Notes: a model not told the origin generated them from the letters alone. 6,226 nt of DNA from an uncultured beta proteobacterium (GCA_903834645.1 CAILKA010000680.1:1-6226), one strand, 5' to 3'; positions 1 through 5,865 are shown, numbered from the stretch's first letter. Program-made: numbers and translations.

Positions 1-353
1 GTGACGAAATCGTTGGTGGAGGTGACGATGGCCAGCGTGTCGCCGGCCTCGCGGTGGCGCCGAACGAGCGCGTGGGCGGGCTCGAGCAGCGCCGGCTCGA
101 TCACCTCGCGCATGAAGCTCGCCGAGGCTTCGGCAAGCTCCTGGGCCGGCCGCCCTCGCCAGGCCGCCGTGGCGAAGTCGACGTAGGCGTGGATGTCCAG
201 CCGGCCGGCCTGGTAGTCGGCGTAGAAGGCGTCGTTGCGACGACGATGCTCCTGCTCGTCAGCCCAGCCGATGCGCACCATGTACTCGCCGAAGGCATGG
301 TCGGAGTCGATGGGCAGCAGCGTGCCGTCCAGGTCGAAGAGGGCAAGCCTCAC
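1..353 (-). CDS. HAD subfamily IB hydrolase (phosphatase-like), 3' end outside window
   Basis: N-terminal 117 codons of a haloacid dehalogenase-type hydrolase; the gene runs off the left edge. The motif I signature FDLDGT is at residues 6-11, with D7 the expected phosphoaspartyl nucleophile and D9 the general acid/base. A motif II-like hydrophobic strand ending in VTSTN lies near residues 109-113. The stretch between them is helical and charged, as in the cap insertion of subfamily IB (SerB-like) enzymes, and the ending IVTSTNDFVT resembles the TIGR01490 family. The substrate is unknown; small phosphomonoesters such as phosphoserine are the usual guess for the class. The start is GTG at 353: no ATG, GTG or TTG occurs in frame between it and the hda stop, and a weak AAAGG lies upstream. 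It begins 28 bp after hda, so co-transcription is likely. Family assignment is firm, specific function is not. Confidence 0.88.
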   Translation of the reverse strand, partial: MRLALFDLDGTLLPIDSDHAFGEYMVRIGWADEQEHRRRNDAFYADYQAGRLDIHAYVDFATAAWRGRPAQELAEASASFMREVIEPALLEPAHALVRRHREAGDTLAIVTSTNDFV

Positions 354-381
354 TGCGCGGCCTTTCGTGTGGGCAGGGGAA

Positions 382-1197
382 TCAAGGCTCGGCCTCGGCC
401 AGCATCTCGCGCAGCAGCGGCACCGTCACGGCGCGCTTGCGCGCGAGGGCGTAGCCGTCCAGCGCGTCGAGCAGCCCCATGAGCGAGGGCAGGTCGCGCG
501 CGAATCGGTGCAGCAGGTAGTCGGCCACCTCTTCGCCCAGTGCAAAGCCGCGCCTCGCCGCCTCGCGGCTAAGCACGGCGCGCACCTGGAGATCGGCCAG
601 AGGCTGCACCGCGTACACCGCCCCCCAACCCAGACGCGAACGCAGGTCGTCACGCAAAGGCAGGTCCACGGGAGGAAGCTCGCCCGCAGCCAGCCAGGCC
701 AGGCCCTGCCCCTGTGCCTCGACGAGCCAGCCAAAGAGCCGCTGCTGGGCGGCAGCATCGAGCCGGTGCACGTCGTCGACCACGAGACCCTGCCAGTGCG
801 GATCGACAGCTGGCCGCTCGAACAGCGCCAGGTCGACCGCTGCTGCTGTCACGGCCAGCGTTGCCGGATCGACGGGGGCCGGGCCTGCCACCTGCGCACC
901 AGCCGGGGGACGAGCGCCATCGAACACCCCCGCCCGCACCCCGCGCTCCTGGCATTGCGCGAGCCAGGCCTGCAGCAGGTGCGTCTTGCCGCAGCCACGC
1001 GGCCCCCACAGGTAGACAGGGGTGCGCAGCCTGCCTGGCTGCTGCAGCTGCTGCAGCAGCGCCTCGTTGCCCGACCCCACGAAGCTCGTGAAGTCGACCC
1101 GCGGGGGCTCCAGCCCGAGCGCAAGGGGAACCTGCTTCATGCTCGAAAAGTCGAGCAGCGGCGGCGCCGCGCCCAGCGAGAGGGGTGTCTGCTTCAT
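382..1197 (-). CDS. hda: Hda, DnaA regulatory inactivator, with duplicated N-terminal clamp-binding segment
   Basis: 271 aa DnaA-like AAA+ ATPase lacking the DNA-binding domain. With the sliding clamp, Hda stimulates ATP hydrolysis by DnaA after initiation (RIDA) and so prevents over-replication. Seen here: Walker A GPRGCGKT at 65-72, Walker B LVVDDVHRLD at 138-147, a box VII arginine-finger candidate R188 in SRLGWG, and a sensor II-like segment RDLPSLMGLLDAL from R234. Residues 1-19 (MKQTPLSLG...) are an imperfect repeat of 20-38 (MKQVPLALG...), each holding a QxxLxL clamp-binding motif. Two starts are possible: ATG 1197 (7 bp after the SirB1-like stop, chosen) or ATG 1140, which would give 252 aa. 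Neither has a clear Shine-Dalgarno sequence, and only 1197 is placed for translational coupling. The Walker A to B spacing is also longer than in E. coli Hda, with an Ala/Pro-rich stretch around 95-130. A DnaA-related alternative is unlikely given the length and N-terminal motif. Confidence 0.92.
   Translation of the reverse strand: MKQTPLSLGAAPPLLDFSSMKQVPLALGLEPPRVDFTSFVGSGNEALLQQLQQPGRLRTPVYLWGPRGCGKTHLLQAWLAQCQERGVRAGVFDGARPPAGAQVAGPAPVDPATLAVTAAAVDLALFERPAVDPHWQGLVVDDVHRLDAAAQQRLFGWLVEAQGQGLAWLAAGELPPVDLPLRDDLRSRLGWGAVYAVQPLADLQVRAVLSREAARRGFALGEEVADYLLHRFARDLPSLMGLLDALDGYALARKRAVTVPLLREMLAEAEP
1084..1197 (-). repeat. Tandem 57-bp direct repeat at the 5' end of hda
   Basis: Two adjacent 57-bp units, 1197-1141 and 1140-1084 on the minus strand, begin identically with ATGAAGCAG and end with AGC. 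My codon-by-codon count gives 15 mismatches in 57 bases (about 74% identity) and 12 of 19 identical residues: MKQTPLSLGAAPPLLDFSS versus MKQVPLALGLEPPRVDFTS. Five of the 12 conserved residues use different synonymous codons (in L, L, G, P and F codons), which points to an old duplication kept under protein-level selection rather than a recent slippage copy. The kept residues are those of the QxxLxL-G motif plus the P-P...D-F-x-S tail. Confidence 0.9.
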
Positions 1198-1204
1198 GGG
1201 CGTG

Positions 1205-2071
1205 TCAGTGGAACTGCCGCCCGCCCGGCCGCTGCAGCCGGGCCAGCTGCCGGCCCACAGCCTGTGCATCGGGAGCGTCGGCGCGGTGCGCCAGGTAGGC
1301 GGAGAGGTCCTGGGCCGCACTGTCCGGGTGCCCGAGTTCCAGCAGCGCCAGGCCCCGGTCGCGCCGCTCCTCCCAGCGCTCGGGCAAGAGCAGCACGAGC
1401 CGGTCCAGCACGCCCAGCAAGCGCCGCCAGTCGTGCGCGCTGCGGTGGATCTCCTTGAGGTTGTAGAGCAGCCGCGCCAAGGTGTCGCGTGGAGAGCTGG
1501 CCTGCAGGAAGAGCGCCAGTGGCAGCTCCACGCCTGCCGCAAGCGCCTGGCGCCGGCGGTACGGCTGCAGCCGTGCCTCCAGCTCGTCGCGCGACAGCGA
1601 CTGGCCGCTGAAGGGATCGATCACCACCTCCCCGCGCGGCAGGCTGAGCTTGACCAGGAAGTGCCCGGGAAAGCCCACGCCGCACGCCGGCAGCCGGGCA
1701 TGGGCGGCCAGCTCTGCATACAGCAGCGCCAGCGTGATGGGGATGCCGCGCCGCGTGGCCAGCACCTCGTGCAGGTAGCTGTTGCGCGGGTCGTAGTAGT
1801 CGTTGACATTGCCCTGGAAGCCGAGCTCGTCGAAGAAGTAGCGGTTGAGCTGGCGCAGCCGCTGCATCGGCGCGGCATCGGCCGGGATGCGCCGGGCCAG
1901 CCGCTCGCCCAGCGCGTCGATCTCGCACAGCACAGCCTGCGAGTCGAGCCCGGGGCAGTCGTCCTGGGCCACGAGCACGGCCGCCTCCAGCAGCGCCGGG
2001 CCGACATCGTCGGCCACGAGCGCGGCGAAATACTCGAGCGCCGTGGGCGGCTGCAGCGGCCAGCCGCTCAA
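1205..2071 (-). CDS. SirB1/transglutaminase-like family protein with C-terminal TPR-like region
   Basis: 288 aa from the TTG at 2071. The N-terminal part (about 10-95) has the family opening PTALEYFAALVADD and helical LLEAAVLVAQDD. The core shows NSYLHEVLATRRGIPITLAL (97-116), GVGFPGHFLVK (131-141) and IDPFSG (151-156), typical of SirB1/YchA-type transglutaminase-like domains. H137 and D152 sit where the His and Asp of a transglutaminase triad would be, but GIPITLALLY has no cysteine where the nucleophile is expected, so catalysis is doubtful (inference). Residues about 200-280 form paired helices resembling tetratricopeptide repeats, suggesting a protein-binding role. Function is not established in any organism as far as I know. 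The TTG start is supported by GGAG at 2079-2082, 7 nt upstream, and by the usual distance to PTxLEYF; no in-frame ATG lies between it and the murJ stop. It is followed 7 bp later by hda. Confidence 0.85.
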   Translation of the reverse strand: MSGWPLQPPTALEYFAALVADDVGPALLEAAVLVAQDDCPGLDSQAVLCEIDALGERLARRIPADAAPMQRLRQLNRYFFDELGFQGNVNDYYDPRNSYLHEVLATRRGIPITLALLYAELAAHARLPACGVGFPGHFLVKLSLPRGEVVIDPFSGQSLSRDELEARLQPYRRRQALAAGVELPLALFLQASSPRDTLARLLYNLKEIHRSAHDWRRLLGVLDRLVLLLPERWEERRDRGLALLELGHPDSAAQDLSAYLAHRADAPDAQAVGRQLARLQRPGGRQFH

Positions 2072-2103
2072 CGCGCCGCTCCGGCAGGGGTGCAGGCGTT
2101 CAT
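2068..2103 (-). CDS. Possible 11-codon coupling ORF between murJ and the SirB1-like gene
   Basis: The ATG at 2103 overlaps the murJ stop as ATGA. It opens an 11-residue frame, MNACTPAGAAR, whose TGA (2070-2068) overlaps the TTG start of the next gene as TTGA. The peptide has no recognisable function. The arrangement would let ribosomes finishing murJ re-initiate and be delivered to the downstream TTG start. It may also be chance, because ATGA-type overlaps are common and the frame is very short. Confidence 0.35.
   Translation of the reverse strand: MNACTPAGAAR
2079..2082 (-). promoter_or_regulatory. Shine-Dalgarno site deciding the TTG start of the SirB1-like gene
   Basis: GGAG on the minus strand, followed by a 7-nt spacer (CGGCGCG) and TTG at 2071. 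This is the only good ribosome-binding sequence near the beginning of that reading frame and is the main reason for choosing the non-ATG start. Confidence 0.6.
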
Positions 2104-3680
2104 GCCCGGAGTGTAGGGTCGTCCACCGAGCGCCGGGCGAAGGCGCGCAGGTCGAGCCCGGCCAGGCGCAGGACGGTGAAGTAGGCCACTGCCACGGCCG
2201 TGAGCACGCCAGCCATCCAGGCCGCGCGCAGCCAGGGGCGCGGGCCCAGGCCGATCCAGTCCACCGCCTGCCCGGCCCACGCCAGCGCCGCCCCCAGGAC
2301 GATGCAGCCGAGCCCCACGCGCAAGCCGAACACCCACCAGCCCGGCCGCGGCACGTAGGCGCCCAGGCGCCGAAGCCCACGCAGGAGCAGCAGGGCATTG
2401 AGCAGCGCACCGATGCCGATGGACAACGACAACGCCGCAAAGCCCAGCACCGGCACGAGCAAGGCGTTGAGCACCTGCGTGAAGACAAGCATCGCCACCG
2501 CGATGCGCACAGGCGTGCGCAGGTCCTGGCGCGCATAGAAGCCCGGCGCCAGGATCTTCACCGCGATCAGCCCGATGAGGCCCACGCCCCAGCCCATCAC
2601 GGCCCAGGCAGTCTGCGCCACGTCGGTGGCGCTGAACTTGCCCAGGTGGTAGATGACGGCCACCAGCGGCTGCGAGAACACCAGCAGCGCCACGGCGCAG
2701 GGCGCGGCCAGGAGGATGGCCAGGCGCAGCCCCCAGTCGAGTAGCGCGGAGTAGCCGGCAGCGTCGTGCTGCGCCTGCGCCGCCGAAAGCTGAGGCGTGA
2801 GCACCACGCCCAGTGCCACGCCCAGCAGCGCCGTGGGCAGCTCCATCAGCCGGTCGGCATAGGTGAGCCACGACACCGCGCCGGCCCCCAGGTGCGAGGC
2901 GATCTGCGTATTGATGAGCAGAGACACCTGCGCCACCGACACGCCCAGCAGCGCCGGCGCCATGTTGCGCAGCACCGTGGTGACGCCCGGGTGCGACCAC
3001 GCCGCCCGCAGCGCACGCACGGAAACTCCGAAGCGCGGCATCATTCCGATGCGCCGCAGGGCAGCCAGCTGCAGCGCAAGCTGCGCCACACCACCCACCA
3101 GCACGCCCACGGCCAGGCCGTAGATGGGCTCGATCCCCAGACGCTCGAAGGCCGGCGACAGGAACAGGATGGCCGCGATCCAGGCCAGGTTGAGCAGCAC
3201 GGGCGTGGCAGCCGGCACGGCAAACCGCCGCCAGGTGTTGAGCACGCCCGCGGCCAGCGCCACCAGCGACATGCAGGCGATGTACGGGAACATCAGGCGC
3301 GTCATGAACACGGCCTGGTCGAAGGCCACGAGCCCGGAGGCCATCGCCCAGACGATCACCGGCGCGCCGACTATGCCCACCACGCAGGTGGCCAGCAGCG
3401 CCCACGTGAGCACCGTGCCCACCGCGTCGACCAGATGCCGCGTGGCCTCGTCGCCATCCCGCGTGCGGGTGGCCGCCAGCAGCGGCACGAAGGCCTGCGA
3501 GAAGGCGCCCTCGGCGAACAGCCGGCGCAGCAGGTTCGGAATGCGGAAGGCGACGTTGAAGGCGTCGGTCAGCGCGCTGGCACCGAAGGTGGCGGCCATC
3601 AGCTGCTCGCGCACCAGACCGGTGATGCGCGAGAGCAGCGTGAAGACGGAGACGGTGGAGGCGGCCTTGAGCAGGTTCAT
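2100..3680 (-). CDS. murJ: MurJ, lipid II flippase (MviN family)
   Basis: 526 aa integral inner-membrane protein that moves lipid II across the cytoplasmic membrane for peptidoglycan synthesis; family members have 14 transmembrane helices. Many long hydrophobic segments are visible across the whole length, e.g. around 92-112, 135-150, 160-185, 370-390 and 400-440. The N-terminus aligns without gaps to my memory of E. coli MurJ: MNLLKAAS, SRITGLVRE (17-25), TDAFNVAFRIPNLLRRLFAE (38-57), GAFSQAFVPLL (58-68). R18, R24, D39, R52 and R53 correspond to functionally important charged residues in the E. coli cavity. R277 in YADRLMELP corresponds to the conserved arginine near R270. The start at 3680 is fixed by the family N-terminus; an upstream extension in frame is non-homologous. 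No strong Shine-Dalgarno precedes it. It is the first gene of the minus-strand cluster, divergent from rpsT, and its stop overlaps the next ATG. Confidence 0.97.
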   Translation of the reverse strand: MNLLKAASTVSVFTLLSRITGLVREQLMAATFGASALTDAFNVAFRIPNLLRRLFAEGAFSQAFVPLLAATRTRDGDEATRHLVDAVGTVLTWALLATCVVGIVGAPVIVWAMASGLVAFDQAVFMTRLMFPYIACMSLVALAAGVLNTWRRFAVPAATPVLLNLAWIAAILFLSPAFERLGIEPIYGLAVGVLVGGVAQLALQLAALRRIGMMPRFGVSVRALRAAWSHPGVTTVLRNMAPALLGVSVAQVSLLINTQIASHLGAGAVSWLTYADRLMELPTALLGVALGVVLTPQLSAAQAQHDAAGYSALLDWGLRLAILLAAPCAVALLVFSQPLVAVIYHLGKFSATDVAQTAWAVMGWGVGLIGLIAVKILAPGFYARQDLRTPVRIAVAMLVFTQVLNALLVPVLGFAALSLSIGIGALLNALLLLRGLRRLGAYVPRPGWWVFGLRVGLGCIVLGAALAWAGQAVDWIGLGPRPWLRAAWMAGVLTAVAVAYFTVLRLAGLDLRAFARRSVDDPTLRA

Positions 3681-3701
3681 CGGGGCGGGCCCGGCGCCAA
3701 G

Positions 3702-3730
3702 ATTATAGGCAGGCCGCCGGGCCGCACTGC
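3702..3730 (-). promoter_or_regulatory. Putative murJ promoter
   Basis: On the minus strand a perfect TATAAT (3702-3707) lies 21 bp upstream of the murJ ATG and would give a leader of about 15 nt. At 17-bp spacing the -35 position (3725-3730) reads GCAGTG, a poor match to TTGACA, so strength rests on the -10. TATAAT is notable in such a GC-rich setting. It lies back-to-back with the rpsT promoter. Confidence 0.55.
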
Positions 3731-3755
3731 CGCAGCGGGCAGAAGGTGCTATACT
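3727..3755 (+). promoter_or_regulatory. Putative rpsT promoter with extended -10
   Basis: TATACT at 3750-3755 is preceded by TGC, forming an extended -10 (TGnTATACT). At 17-bp spacing the -35 is CTGCCG (3727-3732), weak. The expected transcript start is near 3762, leaving a leader of about 28 nt before the rpsT ATG. The -35 region shares bases with that of the divergent murJ promoter. Confidence 0.6.
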
Positions 3756-3789
3756 CGACGGTCTTTGCTCATAGTCCCCTGAACCGTTC

Positions 3790-4095
3790 ATGGCCACCTC
3801 CTCCAAAGCCAAGAAGAAGACCGTCCGCATCGCCTCGGGCCGCAAGCGCGCGCGCCAGGACGTGAAGCTCAATGCCCACAACTCGGCCCTGCGCTCGCAG
3901 TTCCGCACGGTGGTCAAGGGCATCCAGAAGGCGGTGTCTGCTGGCGACGCTGCCAAGGCGGGTACGCTGTTTCAGTCCGGGCAGTCCGTGATCGACTCGA
4001 TCGCCGACAAGGGGCTCTTTCACAAGAACAAGGCCGCGCGCCACAAGAGCCGCCTGGCCGGCAAGATCAAGGCGCTGGCCACAGCCGCTGCCTGA
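3790..4095 (+). CDS. rpsT: 30S ribosomal protein S20
   Basis: 101 aa, highly basic, small-subunit protein that binds 16S rRNA early in 30S assembly. Diagnostic segments are the lysine-rich N-terminus MATSSKAKKKTVR, ASGRKRARQDVKLNAHNSAL (15-34), FRTVVKGIQKAV, and the C-terminal ADKGLFHKNKAARHKSRL, which is near-invariant in S20. It is somewhat longer than the 87-residue E. coli protein, as in other Burkholderiales. ATG 3790 is the only reasonable start. The leader has no purine-rich Shine-Dalgarno sequence; rpsT of E. coli is also weakly initiated and is autoregulated at translation, so similar control is possible here (inference). It is monocistronic: its own promoter lies upstream and a strong terminator follows 24 bp after the stop. 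Confidence 0.98.
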   Translation: MATSSKAKKKTVRIASGRKRARQDVKLNAHNSALRSQFRTVVKGIQKAVSAGDAAKAGTLFQSGQSVIDSIADKGLFHKNKAARHKSRLAGKIKALATAAA

Positions 4096-4119
4096 GTCCA
4101 GCGCCAGCCGGACCGTAAC

Positions 4120-4143
4120 AAGGGGGCCTGCGGGCCCCTTTTT
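4120..4143 (+). terminator. Rho-independent terminator of rpsT
   Basis: GGGGCC (4123-4128), loop TGCG, and GGCCCC (4133-4138) form a six-pair GC stem. It is extended by a G-T and two A-T pairs (4120-4122 with 4139-4141) and followed by a T run to 4143. It lies between convergent genes. The opposite strand reads a short CTTGTT after the same stem, so weak termination of the DUF3579 transcript is possible. Confidence 0.88.
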
Positions 4144-4192
4144 GCTTGCCTGGGCGGCTTGACACAAAGGGCAGGCGCGAGGGCCCGGCGCA

Positions 4193-4519
4193 TCACCCCG
4201 CCGGCGTGGGGGGCGCAACGTCCACCGTCTGCAGGTCGTTGTCCCGGGCAAAGTTCATCACGAAGTCCCAGGCCATCGGCTCGATGGAGGCCAGCTCCTC
4301 GCTGACGATCACCGACCGCACGCCGTCGACCACGCGCGGCACGCAGTACGGCGAATAGCCGATCGGGCCGCTGCGCCCGCCCACCGACCCGCCCGGGCGG
4401 AAGCTCGACATGGCGCCGGCCAGGCGCTCGGCCCAGTCGCTGGGCCGGAAGGTACGCCCATCCCGGGTCACGCCCTGGATCACGACCTGACGCGGGCGGC
4501 GCGCTCGCACGACTTCCAT
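4193..4519 (-). CDS. DUF3579 family protein
   Basis: 108 aa, soluble, with no signal peptide or membrane segment. It matches my memory of the DUF3579 family: IQGVTRDGRTFRPSDWAERL (14-33), YSPYCVP (55-61) and PMAWDFVMNFARDN (81-94) are the conserved blocks. Family length is about 95-110 aa, so the gene is complete. The biochemical function is unknown. In betaproteobacteria the gene is commonly found beside argD/argF, and here too it sits divergently 111 bp from argD, which hints at a link with arginine metabolism (inference only). ATG 4519 was chosen because it gives the family N-terminal length. It has no usable Shine-Dalgarno (only GAG directly before ATG), and a -10-like CACAAT six bases upstream suggests a leaderless mRNA. 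Confidence 0.9.
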   Translation of the reverse strand: MEVVRARRPRQVVIQGVTRDGRTFRPSDWAERLAGAMSSFRPGGSVGGRSGPIGYSPYCVPRVVDGVRSVIVSEELASIEPMAWDFVMNFARDNDLQTVDVAPPTPAG

Positions 4520-4525
4520 CTCGAG

Positions 4526-4556
4526 ATTGTGCCGCAGCGCTGCTGCACCGCAGCAA
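4526..4556 (-). promoter_or_regulatory. Possible promoter of the DUF3579 gene
   Basis: On the minus strand TTGCTG (4551-4556) and CACAAT (4526-4531) are separated by 19 bp, longer than optimal. Transcription would begin at or next to the ATG at 4519. It is a weak match and the -10 is the better half. Confidence 0.35.
4534..4555. repeat. Overlapping short palindromes in the DUF3579/argD intergenic region
   Basis: GCAGCGCTGC (4534-4543) is a perfect 10-bp palindrome. It overlaps TGCTGC-ACC-GCAGCA (4541-4555), a perfect 6-bp inverted repeat with a 3-base loop. They fall inside the putative DUF3579 promoter spacer, upstream of argD. They could form an operator for a dimeric regulator, but GC-rich DNA produces such words easily, and they do not resemble the AT-rich ARG boxes of enteric ArgR. 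Confidence 0.3.
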
Positions 4557-4596
4557 GGGACGTGTCAGCAGCCGCCACGCGCGCAGGACCCACCCT

Positions 4597-4620
4597 TAGA
4601 ATGGGGTTCGTCCCGAGGAG
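4597..4620 (+). promoter_or_regulatory. Putative argD -10 element and Shine-Dalgarno site
   Basis: TAGAAT (4597-4602) matches five of six -10 bases; the corresponding -35 (GCCACG at 4574-4579) is poor. Transcription would begin near 4609. GAGGAG at 4615-4620 lies 10 nt before the ATG at 4631 and decides the argD start over the in-frame upstream ATG at 4529 and the downstream ATG at 4667. Confidence 0.5.
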
Positions 4621-4630
4621 CCGACGCGAC

Positions 4631-5848
4631 ATGAATGCACCCGCTGACCCCGCCATCACCCGGCCCATGCCTCACGTGATGAACACCTATGGCCGATTGC
4701 CCATCGCGCTGTCGCACGGCCGAGGCTGCTGGCTGTGGGACGTGCACGGCAAGCGCTACCTGGACGCGCTGGGCGGCATCGCGGTCAACACGCTCGGCCA
4801 CGCCCACCCCAAGCTCGTGCCGGCGCTGCAGGAGCAGGTGGGTCGCCTCATCCACTGCTGCAACTACTACGAGATCCCGCTGCAGGAGCAGCTCGCCGCC
4901 ACGCTGTGCGAGATCTCCGGCCTGAACGCGGCCTTCTTCTGCAACTCGGGGCTGGAGGCCAACGAGGCGGCGCTCAAGATCGCGCGCAAGTACGGGCACG
5001 ACCGCGGCATTGCCCGGCCCGAGATCATCGTCTACGAGCGCGCCTTCCACGGGCGCTCGATTGCCACGCTGAGCGCCACCGGCAACCCCAAGATCCAGAA
5101 AGGCTTCGAGCCGCTGGTGGAGGGCTTCGTGCGCGTGCCGATGAACGACCTGGCAGCCATCGAGGCGGTGGCGCGCAGCAACCCGAACGTGGTGGCCGTG
5201 TTCCTGGAGACGATCCAGGGCGAAGGCGGCGTCAACCCCTCGCGCGTGGACTACCTGCAGGGGCTGCGCCGCGTGTGCGACGAGCGCCAGTGGCTGCTGA
5301 TGCTCGACGAGGTGCAGTGCGGCATCGGCCGCACCGGCAAGTGGTTCGCGCACCAGTGGGCCGGGATCCTGCCCGACGTGATGCCGCTGGCCAAGGGGCT
5401 GGGCTCCGGCGTGCCCATCGGCGCCGTCGTCACCGGCCCCCGGGCCATGAACGTGCTCGGCCCCGGCGCCCACGGCACCACCTTCGGCGGCAATCCGCTG
5501 GCGATGCGCGCGGGCGTGGAGACGCTGCGCATCATGCGCGAGGACGGGATCATGGAGAACGCCGCGCGCGTGGGCGCGCGCTTGCGCGAGGGGCTGGTGC
5601 GCGAGCTCGGCGCGCTGCCCGGTGTGCGCGAGATCCGTGGGCAGGGCCTGATGCTCGGCGTCGACCTCGACCGGCCCTGCGGCGTGCTGCTCGGGCGCGC
5701 GGCCGAAGCCGGGCTCATGATCAGCGTGACGGCCGACAGCGTCATCCGCATCGTGCCCCCGCTCGTGATGTCTGCGGCCGAGGCCGACCAGGTGGTGGCC
5801 ATCCTGGCTCCTCTGGTGCGCAACTTCCTGGCCGAGGCTGCGGCGTGA
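4631..5848 (+). CDS. argD: Acetylornithine/succinyldiaminopimelate-type aminotransferase
   Basis: 405 aa class III PLP-dependent aminotransferase, cytosolic. It converts N-acetylglutamate semialdehyde plus glutamate to N-acetylornithine in arginine synthesis; homologues also act in the lysine (DAP) pathway. Seen: GGIAVNTLGHAHP (48-60), phosphate-binding NSGLEANEAALK (115-126), AFHGRS (138-143), ETIQGEGG (203-210), MLDEVQCGIGRTGKW (224-238) with D226 for the pyridine nitrogen, LAKGLGSGVPIGA (253-265) with K255 the Schiff-base lysine, and HGTTFGGNPLA (281-291). Length fits ArgD. Assignment as ArgD rather than GabT or another omega-aminotransferase rests on these motifs and on argF following 17 bp later. 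The start at 4631 is set by GAGGAG upstream; residues 1-15 precede the family-conserved MNTYGRLPI. Confidence 0.96.
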   Translation: MNAPADPAITRPMPHVMNTYGRLPIALSHGRGCWLWDVHGKRYLDALGGIAVNTLGHAHPKLVPALQEQVGRLIHCCNYYEIPLQEQLAATLCEISGLNAAFFCNSGLEANEAALKIARKYGHDRGIARPEIIVYERAFHGRSIATLSATGNPKIQKGFEPLVEGFVRVPMNDLAAIEAVARSNPNVVAVFLETIQGEGGVNPSRVDYLQGLRRVCDERQWLLMLDEVQCGIGRTGKWFAHQWAGILPDVMPLAKGLGSGVPIGAVVTGPRAMNVLGPGAHGTTFGGNPLAMRAGVETLRIMREDGIMENAARVGARLREGLVRELGALPGVREIRGQGLMLGVDLDRPCGVLLGRAAEAGLMISVTADSVIRIVPPLVMSAAEADQVVAILAPLVRNFLAEAAA

Positions 5849-5865
5849 AGCCAGGGCACGCCCTG

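Noticed and set aside
235..1458. Long plus-strand open frame (407 codons) opposite hda and the SirB1-like gene
   Set aside because: It is antisense to two well-supported genes, is rich in R, A, P, Q and H as expected for a GC-rich shadow frame, and shows no family motifs.
1022..2744. Plus-strand open frames (364 and 299 codons) opposite the SirB1-like gene and murJ
   Set aside because: They are stop-free only because of high GC on the strand opposite real genes. They contain low-complexity R/Q/H/A sequence and no recognisable domains.
2068..3405. Minus-strand 445-codon open frame overlapping murJ in another frame
   Set aside because: The out-of-frame reading is glycine/alanine/arginine-rich with no motifs, while the overlapping murJ frame aligns with its family from end to end.
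3681..3956. 92-residue N-terminal extension of the murJ frame through the rpsT region
   Set aside because: It would overlap rpsT and both promoters, and its sequence is unrelated to the MurJ family, whose N-terminus begins at MNLLKAAS.
4534..4555. ArgR-type ARG box upstream of argD
   Set aside because: The palindromic words are GC-rich and do not resemble the AT-rich ARG-box consensus, so I list them only as palindromes.
4529..4630. Longer argD start at 4529
   Set aside because: The extra 34 residues are not family-like, they cover the putative promoter region, and a good GAGGAG site precedes 4631.
4565..5473. Minus-strand 302-codon open frame opposite argD
   Set aside because: It is a shadow of argD with composition typical of antisense GC-rich DNA and no motif support.
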